A stretch of 64,000 nt of DNA from Ulvibacter sp. MAR_2010_11. GTDB taxonomy: Bacteria > Bacteroidota > Bacteroidia > Flavobacteriales > Flavobacteriaceae. The stretch is taken from positions 615,501 through 679,500 of the forward strand of contig NZ_PHTY01000001.1 in assembly GCF_002813135.1 (NCBI RefSeq). Direction: 5' to 3'. Positions 55,269 through 63,590 of the stretch are shown here, piece by piece (positions within the stretch are counted from its first letter, which is position 1; the number at the start of each line of letters is the position of its first letter). The notes beneath the pieces are model-generated. The model ran no database searches. It was not told where the DNA came from and saw nothing but the letters and a program-made list of their open reading frames with translations. Made by a program: the position numbers and the translations under genes.

Positions 55269-56516
55269 CTAATCTTCGCTAATACGTTTCAGTTCTACCA
55301 ACTCGATTTTGGTACTTGAAACTTCGAGAATTTTTATGTTGTAGTTTGCTATTTCAAGCGTTTCATTTTGATCCGGAATTTCTTCGGTGCTGTTTACAAT
55401 CATTCCTCCAAGTGTTTCGTAGTTTTCACTTTCGGGAAGATTGAGTTTATATACTTCATTTAAATAATCTACTTCCAAACGAGCCGAAAACTGATAATGA
55501 TTTTCAGCCAAAACTTCTTCAATCAATGCAACCGAATCGTGTTCGTCTTCAATTTCACCGAACAATTCTTCTATAATATCTTCCACGGTCATTATTCCTG
55601 AAGTTCCTCCGTATTCGTCTATCACTACCGCTATACTTTTGCGTTTTTTACTCAAAATGTTGAGCACGTCCTTGGCCAACATGGTTTCGGGGACAAACAC
55701 CACGGGCATTAATATTTTTTTTAGGTGAGTTGGTTTTTTGAAGAGTTCGAAGGAATGTACATATCCTAAAATATCATCGATGTTTTCCTTGTACACTAAA
55801 ATTTTTGAGAGTCCGGTGTCCGAAAAAATCTTACTCAATTCCTTAGGTGTGGTCTCAATGTCTACTGCGACCACTTCGGTACGGGGAATCATCACTTCTC
55901 TGGATTTTACTTCTGAAAAGTCTAAGGCATTCTGAAAAATCTGAATTTCGGTATCTATTTCGTCCGGAGTTTCAGAAGTTTCCATCTGTTCGGTGATGTA
56001 ATTTCCCAATTCAATTTTACTGAATGTAAGCTGAATGGTATCCCCTTTAGTTTTAAAAAATATACGCAACACCAAATCGGAAATCCACATGATAAATTCG
56101 GAAATCACTGAAAATAATAGGTAAAAGAGGTAGGCCGGAACGGCAAATATTTTTACAATACTATTTGCATAAATTTGAGAAAATACCTTCGGTAAAAACT
56201 CGGCTGTAAGTAAAATTACCAGGGTCGAGATAATGGTTTGTACCAAGAGCCCGGAAAATGCTTCCGGAATTATGTCCATAAGCAAATCCCCCATATAGAA
56301 CCCGTAAACCACCAAGGCGATATTGTTACCAACGAGCATGGTGGCGATAAATTTGGAAGGGCGTTTGGTTATTTTTTTGAGGACTCCTGCCAGAAAATTG
56401 TTTTGTTTCTTTTCAATTTCTATATGAATCTTATTGGAAGACACATAGGCAATTTCCATCCCCGAAAAAAAGGCGGAGAGGATAAGCATAATAACAATAA
56501 TTACAAGGTATTCCAT
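55269..56516 (-). CDS. CNNM/CorC-type transporter-like protein (DUF21, CBS pair)
   Basis: 415 residues. DUF21 membrane domain with helices VIIVIMLILSAFFSGMEIAYV, STLVILLTAEFLPKVFSQIYA and AVPAYLFYLLFSVISEFIMWI; a CBS pair (KSREVMIPRTEVVAVDIETT and HLKKILMPVVFVPETMLAKDVL) and a CorC/HlyC domain (EEIPDQNETLEIANYNIKILEVSSTKIELVEL). Often annotated hemolysin, and related to GldE. It probably handles Mg or Co efflux. Its ATG overlaps the next upstream gene stop by one base. Confidence 0.9.
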   Translation of the reverse strand: MEYLVIIVIMLILSAFFSGMEIAYVSSNKIHIEIEKKQNNFLAGVLKKITKRPSKFIATMLVGNNIALVVYGFYMGDLLMDIIPEAFSGLLVQTIISTLVILLTAEFLPKVFSQIYANSIVKIFAVPAYLFYLLFSVISEFIMWISDLVLRIFFKTKGDTIQLTFSKIELGNYITEQMETSETPDEIDTEIQIFQNALDFSEVKSREVMIPRTEVVAVDIETTPKELSKIFSDTGLSKILVYKENIDDILGYVHSFELFKKPTHLKKILMPVVFVPETMLAKDVLNILSKKRKSIAVVIDEYGGTSGIMTVEDIIEELFGEIEDEHDSVALIEEVLAENHYQFSARLEVDYLNEVYKLNLPESENYETLGGMIVNSTEEIPDQNETLEIANYNIKILEVSSTKIELVELKRISED

Positions 56517-56716
56517 TAACGATTTTTATTGCGTTCTTCCATTTTCCTTCTGAAATTACGCTTAAAGAAATACATAAAAATAGCTACTACCGTAAAAAAT
56601 GCAAATAAATACGCCCTGTTTCGGTTATCTGTCCAGTTTTCATAAGCTACATAGGCTGCGAAAAATGCCATTACAATATAAGCGTATTCAAAAAGGCGGT
56701 AAATTTTAGTTCCCAT
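56516..56716 (-). CDS. Small membrane protein downstream of lptC
   Basis: 66 residues with two helices (YIVMAFFAAYVAYENW and AYLFAFFTVVAIFMYFF) and a basic tail (KRNFRRKMEERNKNR). It overlaps both lptC (11 bases) and the CNNM gene (one base), so it is translationally coupled to them. Function unknown; conserved in this context in my experience. Confidence 0.8.
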   Translation of the reverse strand: MGTKIYRLFEYAYIVMAFFAAYVAYENWTDNRNRAYLFAFFTVVAIFMYFFKRNFRRKMEERNKNR

Positions 56717-57278
56717 TGGTTTTCTTTTGATCTATTATTTGTACTCCCTGATTTTTTCGGGATAAAAAGTTGGTAAAGTCTTCACTGGAATCGAAACGGG
56801 CTCCGTCGTTATACGAACCGTCTTTTAGTTTCATTTGATAAGGCTGATCGGTAAAAACCCATTGATTTTTTTGATCCCAGTACAATTGTTCGGCTTTTAA
56901 AATAGTGCTGTCACTGGTTACCAGAACAACATTCTTCCGCAAATCTACAATATTGCTTTGATCAAACCGAATTGCATAGTCTGAAGTTACGGTACTTTTT
57001 TCATTCTTTTCGTTCCAAAAACGCACTTCAACACCTTCGGGAAACTCCTGATAGGGAAATTTAAAATTTGAATAATCGTGGAGCACCGGTGCAATGAGAT
57101 TGGTCACTACTTTGCCCGAATCGGTATACTTTAAATTGATGTTTTTACCTTCGGCAACCGGGGCACCGTCTGCCAGATTTAACTGTTGAACGTTTTTGTA
57201 ATTTCCTTCACATGCAAAAAGCGTGATGGTGCAAAGCAGCACCATCACGCTTTTAAACATATGTTTACCAGTGTTCAT
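56706..57278 (-). CDS. lptC: LptC, LPS export lipoprotein
   Basis: 190 residues. Lipoprotein signal with lipobox LFAC at Cys23; an internal ATG at residue 7 is an alternative start. The body is the LptC/OstA-like beta-jellyroll: VTNLIAPVLHDYSNFKFPYQEFPEGVEVRF and the strands STILKAEQLYWDQKNQWVFTDQPYQMK. LptC carries lipopolysaccharide from LptB2FG towards LptA. In Bacteroidota it is a lipoprotein, as here, instead of a simple membrane anchor. Confidence 0.92.
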   Translation of the reverse strand: MNTGKHMFKSVMVLLCTITLFACEGNYKNVQQLNLADGAPVAEGKNINLKYTDSGKVVTNLIAPVLHDYSNFKFPYQEFPEGVEVRFWNEKNEKSTVTSDYAIRFDQSNIVDLRKNVVLVTSDSTILKAEQLYWDQKNQWVFTDQPYQMKLKDGSYNDGARFDSSEDFTNFLSRKNQGVQIIDQKKTNGN

Positions 57279-57280
57279 TC

Positions 57281-58642
57281 TTATAAGTTAGGCACTCGTA
57301 CGCTTCCGCCAACCCAACAATTGAAAGAGATGGTTTTTCCTGCCATTCCTTCACTGAAGATATCGGTTTTTTGAGGTGCAAGTCCTCTATAGCTTGCTGA
57401 AGTAGCATTTGCCGAACCTGCAATTGATCCGTCCACTCGAGCGGCTTTATCGGCCATTTCGGCGGCTTTCCAATAGATAGCTCTCTTTTCGAAAGTTGTA
57501 GTACCACAATTGTTTGCACTTGCAGCATACATATTTGCTATCTTAAGATAAGCAATACCTGCCGAAGGCTTGGCTTCTACCATTTTCATATAATAAGTTC
57601 TGGCTTGACCGCTGCTTCCTTTTTTACGGAAGTTCTCTGCAATACTATAATATACTCTTGCCTTATCACTAGGATTGGTTTCCAATTGAGCTGCCTGATT
57701 AAAATAATCCAGGGCCTGACTAGCGTTTCCATCCTTTTCGGCCAATTTACCCAAATAGTAAGCAGACTTAGCGGAAGGCTCTAATTTGTGTAATTCTTGT
57801 ACCAATTTAAAGAACAACGGATCGTCACAATCTTTGGCACTTAATCGTCCGGCTGCACGTTTCACCCAATCAATATCGGTTTTCTTGGCTTCAAAATCTT
57901 TTGTATACAAAGGAACAAGGTTAGGGCAATCTGCCAACTGACCCAATTTACCATCAACACTTCCTTTTACCTTTCCATAGGCATTCAGGTTTGTCTCGTA
58001 AGCACTTAAATTCCTGGTTTCTCTTGAGGTAAGCGTTGCGCCCGATTCCTGCTTATCCAATAATTTGGTAAGTTCGGCTGCCAGGTCGCTCTCTTCTTTT
58101 TCTATTTTGTTGTAAACTACATCGTATAGATCAAATACTTCCTGAAGGTCTTTTTGACCGTCGTTGTATAAATCTACCGCCAAAGAGAAATAGGTATACA
58201 AACTCTTTGGACTGATAAAGTTTTCCGCGTCTTTTTTGTAGGCCAAATCGAATGCGTTGAATTGCTCCATTTTGGTGCCAAGATCGTTATCGAACTTCAC
58301 CTGTGCAATATCGGCCAGAACATCCCCTTCTTTTGTTTTAGTTGGGAAATTTGCCATACGCAGTTGGTAAGATTTAATTAAATCTTCCACCTTACTTTTA
58401 TCTCCTTTGTCGATAAAGTATTTAAACATTCTTTCGGCATACTGATAAGTTGCCAGGCTGAATTTTGGACAGTCGGTGATTACTTTTTGATAATGAGGTA
58501 ATGCTGCCTCATAATTTTTTGCTTTGGCCGGTTCGGCAAATAAGGACAATGTTATATTGCAATCATCCGGAGCCTGTGCAAATACTGAAACTCCAAAAGT
58601 GAGTGTTAATGTTGCTAATAATAAGATTCCTTTCTTTTTCAT
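57281..58642 (-). CDS. TPR-containing exported protein
   Basis: I use the ATG at 58642 (MKKKGILLLATLTLTFG), giving a clean signal peptide; two upstream ATGs (58669, 58684) overlap the preceding gene. About 453 residues, rich in TPR helices: AKNYEAALPHYQKVITDCP near 40, KSAYYLGKLAEKDGNASQALDYFNQAAQLE and ARVYYSIAENFRKKGSSGQARTYYMKMVE near 320-380. The C-terminus reads KISFNCWVGGSVRVP-like (KTISFNCWVGGSVRVP). Two bases separate it from lptC. Probably a periplasmic scaffold; exact role unknown. Confidence 0.85.
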   Translation of the reverse strand: MKKKGILLLATLTLTFGVSVFAQAPDDCNITLSLFAEPAKAKNYEAALPHYQKVITDCPKFSLATYQYAERMFKYFIDKGDKSKVEDLIKSYQLRMANFPTKTKEGDVLADIAQVKFDNDLGTKMEQFNAFDLAYKKDAENFISPKSLYTYFSLAVDLYNDGQKDLQEVFDLYDVVYNKIEKEESDLAAELTKLLDKQESGATLTSRETRNLSAYETNLNAYGKVKGSVDGKLGQLADCPNLVPLYTKDFEAKKTDIDWVKRAAGRLSAKDCDDPLFFKLVQELHKLEPSAKSAYYLGKLAEKDGNASQALDYFNQAAQLETNPSDKARVYYSIAENFRKKGSSGQARTYYMKMVEAKPSAGIAYLKIANMYAASANNCGTTTFEKRAIYWKAAEMADKAARVDGSIAGSANATSASYRGLAPQKTDIFSEGMAGKTISFNCWVGGSVRVPNL

Positions 58643-58661
58643 AATTCGTGTGTTTACTTTT

Positions 58662-59900
58662 TTAATCATAATATCTTTTTTCAAACCATTTGTCGTTTAA
58701 CGACAGACTTAAAAATGTGTTGAAGAAATTTTCTTGTATCAAACCAAAGTCTTTAGTTCCTCGTCTTCCTACTTCGAATCCCAGATTCACATTCGAGAAT
58801 ACTCTTCCAACAGGTAGACCAACTCCAAAAGATATGCCAAACTCATTAATCCCTTGACCACTTATGTTAATTCCGGTTTCTTCATATCGAATTCCGGCTC
58901 GATACACCACTCGTTTCCAGTAGTTTCCAATAGAATTATAATTGGGAATATAAAATCCTCCCAATCGGTATTTGGCAGCATCCTCAAAAGTTACATCCGA
59001 TATCTCGAACGTCCGATTTGTAAAGTTACTGGTTTTTTGATTTGTATATTCCAATCCTACGAACCAATTTTTAGGTTTTCCCAATCCGCTCCCAATTGTA
59101 AATTGTGAAGGAAAGGTAAAATCTGTATCATCTACAGGAATTTCATCTTCCACAACTACTCCCACAGCACCTGAATCGGTTAACAACACCGAAGCAAGGA
59201 ATCGGCTATTTTCGGCATTGAAATTGGTCTCGGGTGTATAGGTCAACGAAGTGGATAATTCCAGGTTTTCAGAAACCATTGTTTTATAGGAAGCTCCAAA
59301 ATTAAAACTAAACCCTAATAAATCGGATCTGTTTATTTCCCGAGTGGCATACTGCACTCCGGTGTCACTTATGGTAGTATTTTCAATATTTCCGAAGTTA
59401 TAATTCACCTCAGCCCCAATATTTAGCTTTGGAGTTACCTTATAACCCATCGATAAAAAGGCCTTGTTCAATCCGCCGGAGCCGGTGTAATCTGTAGTAG
59501 TGTCTCCATCCTCAGATCGTAAACTATACCCCACTGAGGTATACGGGATTAATCCGAAGCCAACCCCTAGTTTCCCCATTGGGATACCGATAGCCAAATA
59601 ATCTAAAGAAGTGGTAGATGCTCTTCTATTGGCATCTGTTGTGCTTTGATCTACGTATTTATGACTTGCGCCAACACTGTAGTTTACCAATTGTAATTCG
59701 GCCATTCCGGCCGGATTTTGGAGATTCAGGTGAATACTATCGGAATAAATACTTAACCCTCCCATAGCTCTATTTTCTACTGTCCCTTTAAACTTCAGGG
59801 TTCCAATACCGTAAAAAGAATAGGGAGAAGTGGTCCCCTCCTGGGCCAGTGAAACACCCGTAATTAGTAGAAATACCGCTATTATGATTTGTTTCAACAT
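58662..59900 (-). CDS. Outer-membrane protein, OmpP1/FadL-like
   Basis: 412 residues, signal peptide to about residue 19 (GVSLAQEG). The start TSPYSFYGIGTLKFKGTVENRAMGGLSIYSD is a pattern of a Bacteroidota FadL-like barrel family. Later strands are of beta-barrel type (NWFVGLEYTNQKTSNFT; RVVYRAGIRYEETGINI; FNTFLSLSLNDKWFEKRYYD). It sits between coaX (one-base overlap) and the TPR gene. Substrate not known; hydrophobic compounds are usual for FadL. Confidence 0.82.
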   Translation of the reverse strand: MLKQIIIAVFLLITGVSLAQEGTTSPYSFYGIGTLKFKGTVENRAMGGLSIYSDSIHLNLQNPAGMAELQLVNYSVGASHKYVDQSTTDANRRASTTSLDYLAIGIPMGKLGVGFGLIPYTSVGYSLRSEDGDTTTDYTGSGGLNKAFLSMGYKVTPKLNIGAEVNYNFGNIENTTISDTGVQYATREINRSDLLGFSFNFGASYKTMVSENLELSTSLTYTPETNFNAENSRFLASVLLTDSGAVGVVVEDEIPVDDTDFTFPSQFTIGSGLGKPKNWFVGLEYTNQKTSNFTNRTFEISDVTFEDAAKYRLGGFYIPNYNSIGNYWKRVVYRAGIRYEETGINISGQGINEFGISFGVGLPVGRVFSNVNLGFEVGRRGTKDFGLIQENFFNTFLSLSLNDKWFEKRYYD

Positions 59901-60628
59901 TAATCTTTGTTAAGTTCTAATATATAATTCAAGCCCTCCAATAAAAAATTTGAGTTGGCAAAGATGCCATTTTTTAAGCTATCTCGCAAAAAATGAGCGT
60001 CTCCTCCTGTTAAAATAATTGTTAAATCGCTATAATTTTCAGAATACGCCTCAATAAAACCGTCAATTTCGTACAAAACTCCTCGCACAACGCCTGAATG
60101 GATGGCGGTTGCCGTCGAATTACCAATCAATTTTTTAGGAGAACTAACATCCAATAACGGGAGTTTTTCAGTAAACGTATTTAGAGCTTTGTATCTCATT
60201 TCAATTCCCGGTGATATCGCACCTCCCAGATATTCTTTATTTTCTGAAAGAAAATCGTAGGTAATACAGCTACCTGCATCTACCACCAACACATTGCTAT
60301 TTTGGAATAATTTTGCAGCAGCACTTACCAGCGCAATTCGGTCTACGCCCAACGTAGTTGGCGTACGATATAAATTTGAAAAAGGAATTTTTGCCGAATG
60401 GGTGAGTTCAAAAACCGGAACGCGTTGTTGTAATTTCAACAATTGGTGTTCCGAAAGATTCGCAACTGTAGAAACGATGCAATTGTGGACATCGGGGAAG
60501 CTGTCTAATGCTTCGGTGAGGGTTTCCAGAAAGTCCTTTTTTAAACACGTTTTTTTTAATTGAATCGCATCATTTTTGAAAATGGCAAACTTCAATAAGG
60601 TGTTCCCTACATCTATAACTAAATTCAT
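59900..60628 (-). CDS. coaX: Type III pantothenate kinase CoaX
   Basis: 242 residues. ASKHA-fold motifs: phosphate 1 LVIDVGNTLLKFAIFKN, GVDRIALVSAAAKLF, phosphate 2 VVDAGSCITYDFL and adenosine ILTGGDAHFLRDSL; GGAISPGIEMRYKALNTFTEKLP is typical of CoaX. It phosphorylates pantothenate in coenzyme A synthesis. First gene of a minus-strand run through the CNNM gene. Confidence 0.95.
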   Translation of the reverse strand: MNLVIDVGNTLLKFAIFKNDAIQLKKTCLKKDFLETLTEALDSFPDVHNCIVSTVANLSEHQLLKLQQRVPVFELTHSAKIPFSNLYRTPTTLGVDRIALVSAAAKLFQNSNVLVVDAGSCITYDFLSENKEYLGGAISPGIEMRYKALNTFTEKLPLLDVSSPKKLIGNSTATAIHSGVVRGVLYEIDGFIEAYSENYSDLTIILTGGDAHFLRDSLKNGIFANSNFLLEGLNYILELNKD

Positions 60629-60730
60629 TGGGTGGTATAAGGGGTTAAATGTACAATTTGAAGTTATAAGGAATTGTTAAGACTGTATTAAATTGAAAAT
60701 GAAAGTTCCATTATTTTTTTCGATATATAT

Positions 60731-60760
60731 TTTGCAAAAGCTAAAATAGGGTTATATTTG
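60731..60760 (+). promoter_or_regulatory. Promoter of tRNA-Phe
   Basis: TTTG at 60731-60734 and TATATTTG at 60753-60760 are 18 bases apart; the -7 ends 13 bases before the tRNA, leaving a short leader. A good match to the Bacteroidota consensus. Confidence 0.7.
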
Positions 60761-60773
60761 CGCTCTCAATAAT

Positions 60774-60846
<73 letters not shown>

Positions 60847-60856
60847 CATCACTTAC

Positions 60857-60887
60857 AAAACCCGAAACGAAAGTTTCGGGTTTTTTA
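60857..60887 (+). terminator. Terminator after tRNA-Phe
   Basis: AAACCCGAAAC (60858-60868) pairs with GTTTCGGGTTT (60873-60883) around a short GAAA-type loop and is followed by T residues. Confidence 0.85.
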
Positions 60888-60989
60888 TTGGAAGATTCGA
60901 AGAGAATTTTACTTTTCTGAGAAGCTGACAATAAATAACCAAACTGCCAAGGGCAGTGGGTTTTGTAGTTGCAGTAGTGGAATTAAAGG

Positions 60990-61176
60990 AACATTCGCCA
61001 CAGGCGAATGAACCCTGGAGATAGTGAGCCGTATTTATTAGTAGTTGGCTGTTTAATAGCGCTCTTATTAACCTTCTAAATATTAATCTCAACTCGCCGC
61101 TGTCGCGGGTATCTTCACCAAATGTCCATCGGACATTTGATTTTGCTTTCATTTCGACCCAGCCTACCGGCAGGCA
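60990..61176. repeat. Palindrome-rich intergenic stretch
   Basis: Three different inverted repeats lie in this gap: CATTCGCC-ACA-GGCGAATG at 60992-61010, CAAATGTCC-ATC-GGACATTTG at 61119-61139, and an imperfect CCTACCGGCAGG at about 61163-61174. None is followed by a T-run, so they are not terminators. The 60888-61290 gap holds no gene I can support; a minus-strand frame across it is broken by these palindromes. Confidence 0.6.
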
Positions 61177-61290
61177 GGTGCGCTCAATGTGACAGCAAAA
61201 TTTTGTTTCGATAAGGTAGTGAGTTGTTTTAATTTGTGATAAAAAGTCTTTTTCATACTTTTATAACACTAACCAACCAACCAACGCGCC

Positions 61291-62043
61291 ATGAGATATC
61301 TTCTTCTCACTCTCTTTCTATGCTTCTCACTTAATATACACGCTCAGGTTCTCAATGCCGAATCACTTCGGAAAGTGACCGATACCAGCGGCTTTTCCGG
61401 ATCGGCCGGACTAAATTTTGCACTCAAACGCAATACCAACGACTTCCTTACTATCTCCAGTAATATTCACGTTCAGTACAAGATGCACGAACATCTGGTA
61501 CTTTTCAAAAACGATGTGGAATTTCAAAAAATTGAAGGAGAAAAACTGGAGAATAACGGGATTTCCCACCTCCGTTACAACTATCGATTTCACCCGCGTA
61601 TCGCATGGGAAGTCTTTGTACAAGGACAATACAACAAGGTATCCTTAATCGATTTTAGAGGTCTGGTGGGAACAGGACCCAGATTTAAACTCTCCACCTC
61701 CGAAAAATATAAATTCTATCTCGGCACTCTTATCATGTATGAACACGAAGAACTGGCCGATGGCATTACGCCCATTCAAAGAGATTTTAGAGGCAGCGCC
61801 TACCTCTCTTTCAGTCTGTATCCTACCGAAACCATTAGCTTCAATAGCACTACCTATTATCAGCCAAAATTGTCAAAATTTAGTGATTACCGGGTTTCCA
61901 ATCAGTCGTCCTTAACCATCTCCTTGTTCAAAAACTTTGCCTTTTCAACTACATATACTTTTCTATTCGACCAAGCGCCGGCAGTAGGTATTCCTAATTC
62001 ACAATACGATTTTACCACAGGAGTAGCCTATTTCTTCGACTAA
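61291..62043 (+). CDS. DUF481-type outer-membrane protein
   Basis: 250 residues, signal peptide to about residue 19 (SLNIHAQ). The mature chain alternates strand-like segments (LTISSNIHVQYKMHEHLVLF; HLRYNYRFHPRIAWEVFVQGQYN; GTGPRFKLSTSEKYKFYLGT) in the DUF481 pattern and ends FTTGVAYFFD, a typical barrel terminus. Function unknown. It precedes the arsenosugar genes by 104 bases and could have its own promoter; no close coupling is seen. Confidence 0.85.
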   Translation: MRYLLLTLFLCFSLNIHAQVLNAESLRKVTDTSGFSGSAGLNFALKRNTNDFLTISSNIHVQYKMHEHLVLFKNDVEFQKIEGEKLENNGISHLRYNYRFHPRIAWEVFVQGQYNKVSLIDFRGLVGTGPRFKLSTSEKYKFYLGTLIMYEHEELADGITPIQRDFRGSAYLSFSLYPTETISFNSTTYYQPKLSKFSDYRVSNQSSLTISLFKNFAFSTTYTFLFDQAPAVGIPNSQYDFTTGVAYFFD

Positions 62044-62147
62044 TTTCTTAAATCTTTTGTAAGTTTTTTTCGTAAGCAAGACTATTGTCTATATTTACGA
62101 AATACAAACCGTTTACGCATTTTATTCGTATTTATAGGCAAATCACC

Positions 62148-62486
62148 ATGGCAGGAAACAACTACTACGACCCGGCAGATCTCAGAAAATTTGGTAACAT
62201 CACCGAATGGGGAGAAGAATTGGGTGCAAAATTTTTCGATTACTATACAAAGGTATTCGAAGAAGGGGCCTTGACAGCACGCGAAAAGTCGCTAATTGCG
62301 CTGGCCGTTGCCCACACCGAAATGTGTCCCTATTGTATCGATGCTTATACCAAAGACGGACTGCAACGCGGTATCACCAAAGAAGAAATGATGGAGGCTG
62401 TGCACGTGGGCGCTGCCATAAAAAGTGGTGCTTCCCTGGTTCATGGAGTGATGATGATGAATAAAGTAAACAAACTGGACGGATAA
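62148..62486 (+). CDS. Arsenosugar biosynthesis-associated peroxidase-like protein (CMD/AhpD type)
   Basis: I use the ATG at 62148 (MAGNNYYDPADLRKFGNITE); the open frame upstream lacks family residues. About 112 residues, carboxymuconolactone-decarboxylase fold. The CxxC pair Cys60/Cys63 (HTEMCPYCIDAY) is present; the His usual four residues after the second Cys in AhpD is Tyr67. VHVGAAIKSGASLVHGV completes the domain. The family is found next to ArsS. Twelve bases separate it from arsS. Confidence 0.9.
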   Translation: MAGNNYYDPADLRKFGNITEWGEELGAKFFDYYTKVFEEGALTAREKSLIALAVAHTEMCPYCIDAYTKDGLQRGITKEEMMEAVHVGAAIKSGASLVHGVMMMNKVNKLDG

Positions 62487-62497
62487 GAATCCCTTTT

Positions 62498-63565
62498 ATG
62501 TCGAAACTAAAAACCCAATCCCTACACAAACGAGAAAGTGAGCTCGCTGAAGCCAAAAGACAACTGGAAATATTGTCCAATGGTATTTTTCAAAGTGGCG
62601 GCCTACCAACCTTTGCGCAAAAAATAAAAGAAACACATCAGTTTCCGCTTCGCCCCAAAAAACTGGAAATCCTTCAAATTAATGTCGGTTATATGTGCAA
62701 TCAGGTGTGCGAACACTGCCACGTAGATGCCGGCCCGGATCGTACCGAAATTATGACCCGTGAGACCATGGAACAATGTCTGGAAGTTATAAAAAATACC
62801 GGCGCACATACCCTGGATCTTACCGGCGGTGCCCCCGAAATGAATCCGAATTTCCGTTGGTTTGTCGATGAGGCCAGTAAGGCCGGAATCAAGGACTTTA
62901 TTGTAAGAAGTAATCTTACCATCATTCGCGCCAACAAAAAATACTACGACCTGCCACAATTTTTTAAAGAACACAATGTGCACGTGGTAAGCTCTATGCC
63001 CCACTGGACACGCGGTAAAACCGACAAACAACGTGGCGATGGTGTTTTCGACAAGTCTATAAAAGCCCTACAAGAATTAAACGCAATTGGTTACGGAATG
63101 CCAAACAGTGACCTGCGTCTCGATTTGGTCTATAACCCCAGTGGTGCTTTCTTACCGGGAGATCAGGCGAGTATGGAAAAGGATTTCAAAAAGGCCTTAA
63201 TGGACGATTTTGGAGTACAGTTTCACAATTTGTTTGCCATTACCAATTTGCCAATTTCACGTTTTCTGGACTATTTAATTGCTTCCGAGAATTACGAAGA
63301 CTATATGTATCAATTGGTAGATGCGTACAATCCCAAGGCAGTGACCAACGTCATGTGTACCAATACCATTTCAATTAGCTGGGATGGCTTTTTATACGAC
63401 TGCGATTTCAATCAGATGCTGGGATTGCAAGTAGCCAGCAAGGTAAAGCACATTAACGACTACAACGAGGATTTACTGAACAACCGAAACATTGTGACCT
63501 CCCAGCATTGTTACGGATGCACGGCCGGTGCCGGCAGTAGCTGTCAGGGAGCGGTAGCTGAATAA
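62498..63565 (+). CDS. arsS: ArsS, radical SAM arsenosugar biosynthesis protein
   Basis: 355 residues. The SAM cluster is bound by Cys67, Cys71 and Cys74 in GYMCNQVCEHCHVDAGPDR; DLTGGAPEMNP and VRSNLTIIRANKK follow. A C-terminal Cys-rich block (Cys338, Cys341, Cys349 in CYGCTAGAGSSCQG) probably holds an auxiliary cluster. It is believed to join the 5'-deoxyadenosyl group to dimethylarsenic during arsenosugar formation. No arsenic methyltransferase lies in the window, though the cluster continues to the right. Confidence 0.93.
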   Translation: MSKLKTQSLHKRESELAEAKRQLEILSNGIFQSGGLPTFAQKIKETHQFPLRPKKLEILQINVGYMCNQVCEHCHVDAGPDRTEIMTRETMEQCLEVIKNTGAHTLDLTGGAPEMNPNFRWFVDEASKAGIKDFIVRSNLTIIRANKKYYDLPQFFKEHNVHVVSSMPHWTRGKTDKQRGDGVFDKSIKALQELNAIGYGMPNSDLRLDLVYNPSGAFLPGDQASMEKDFKKALMDDFGVQFHNLFAITNLPISRFLDYLIASENYEDYMYQLVDAYNPKAVTNVMCTNTISISWDGFLYDCDFNQMLGLQVASKVKHINDYNEDLLNNRNIVTSQHCYGCTAGAGSSCQGAVAE

Positions 63566-63590
63566 TATACACTGTTTCGATAACTTGCGA

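Noticed and set aside
60853-61152. Minus-strand frame of 99 codons after tRNA-Phe
   Set aside because: It runs through a terminator and two palindromes, has no family resemblance and begins in repeat DNA.
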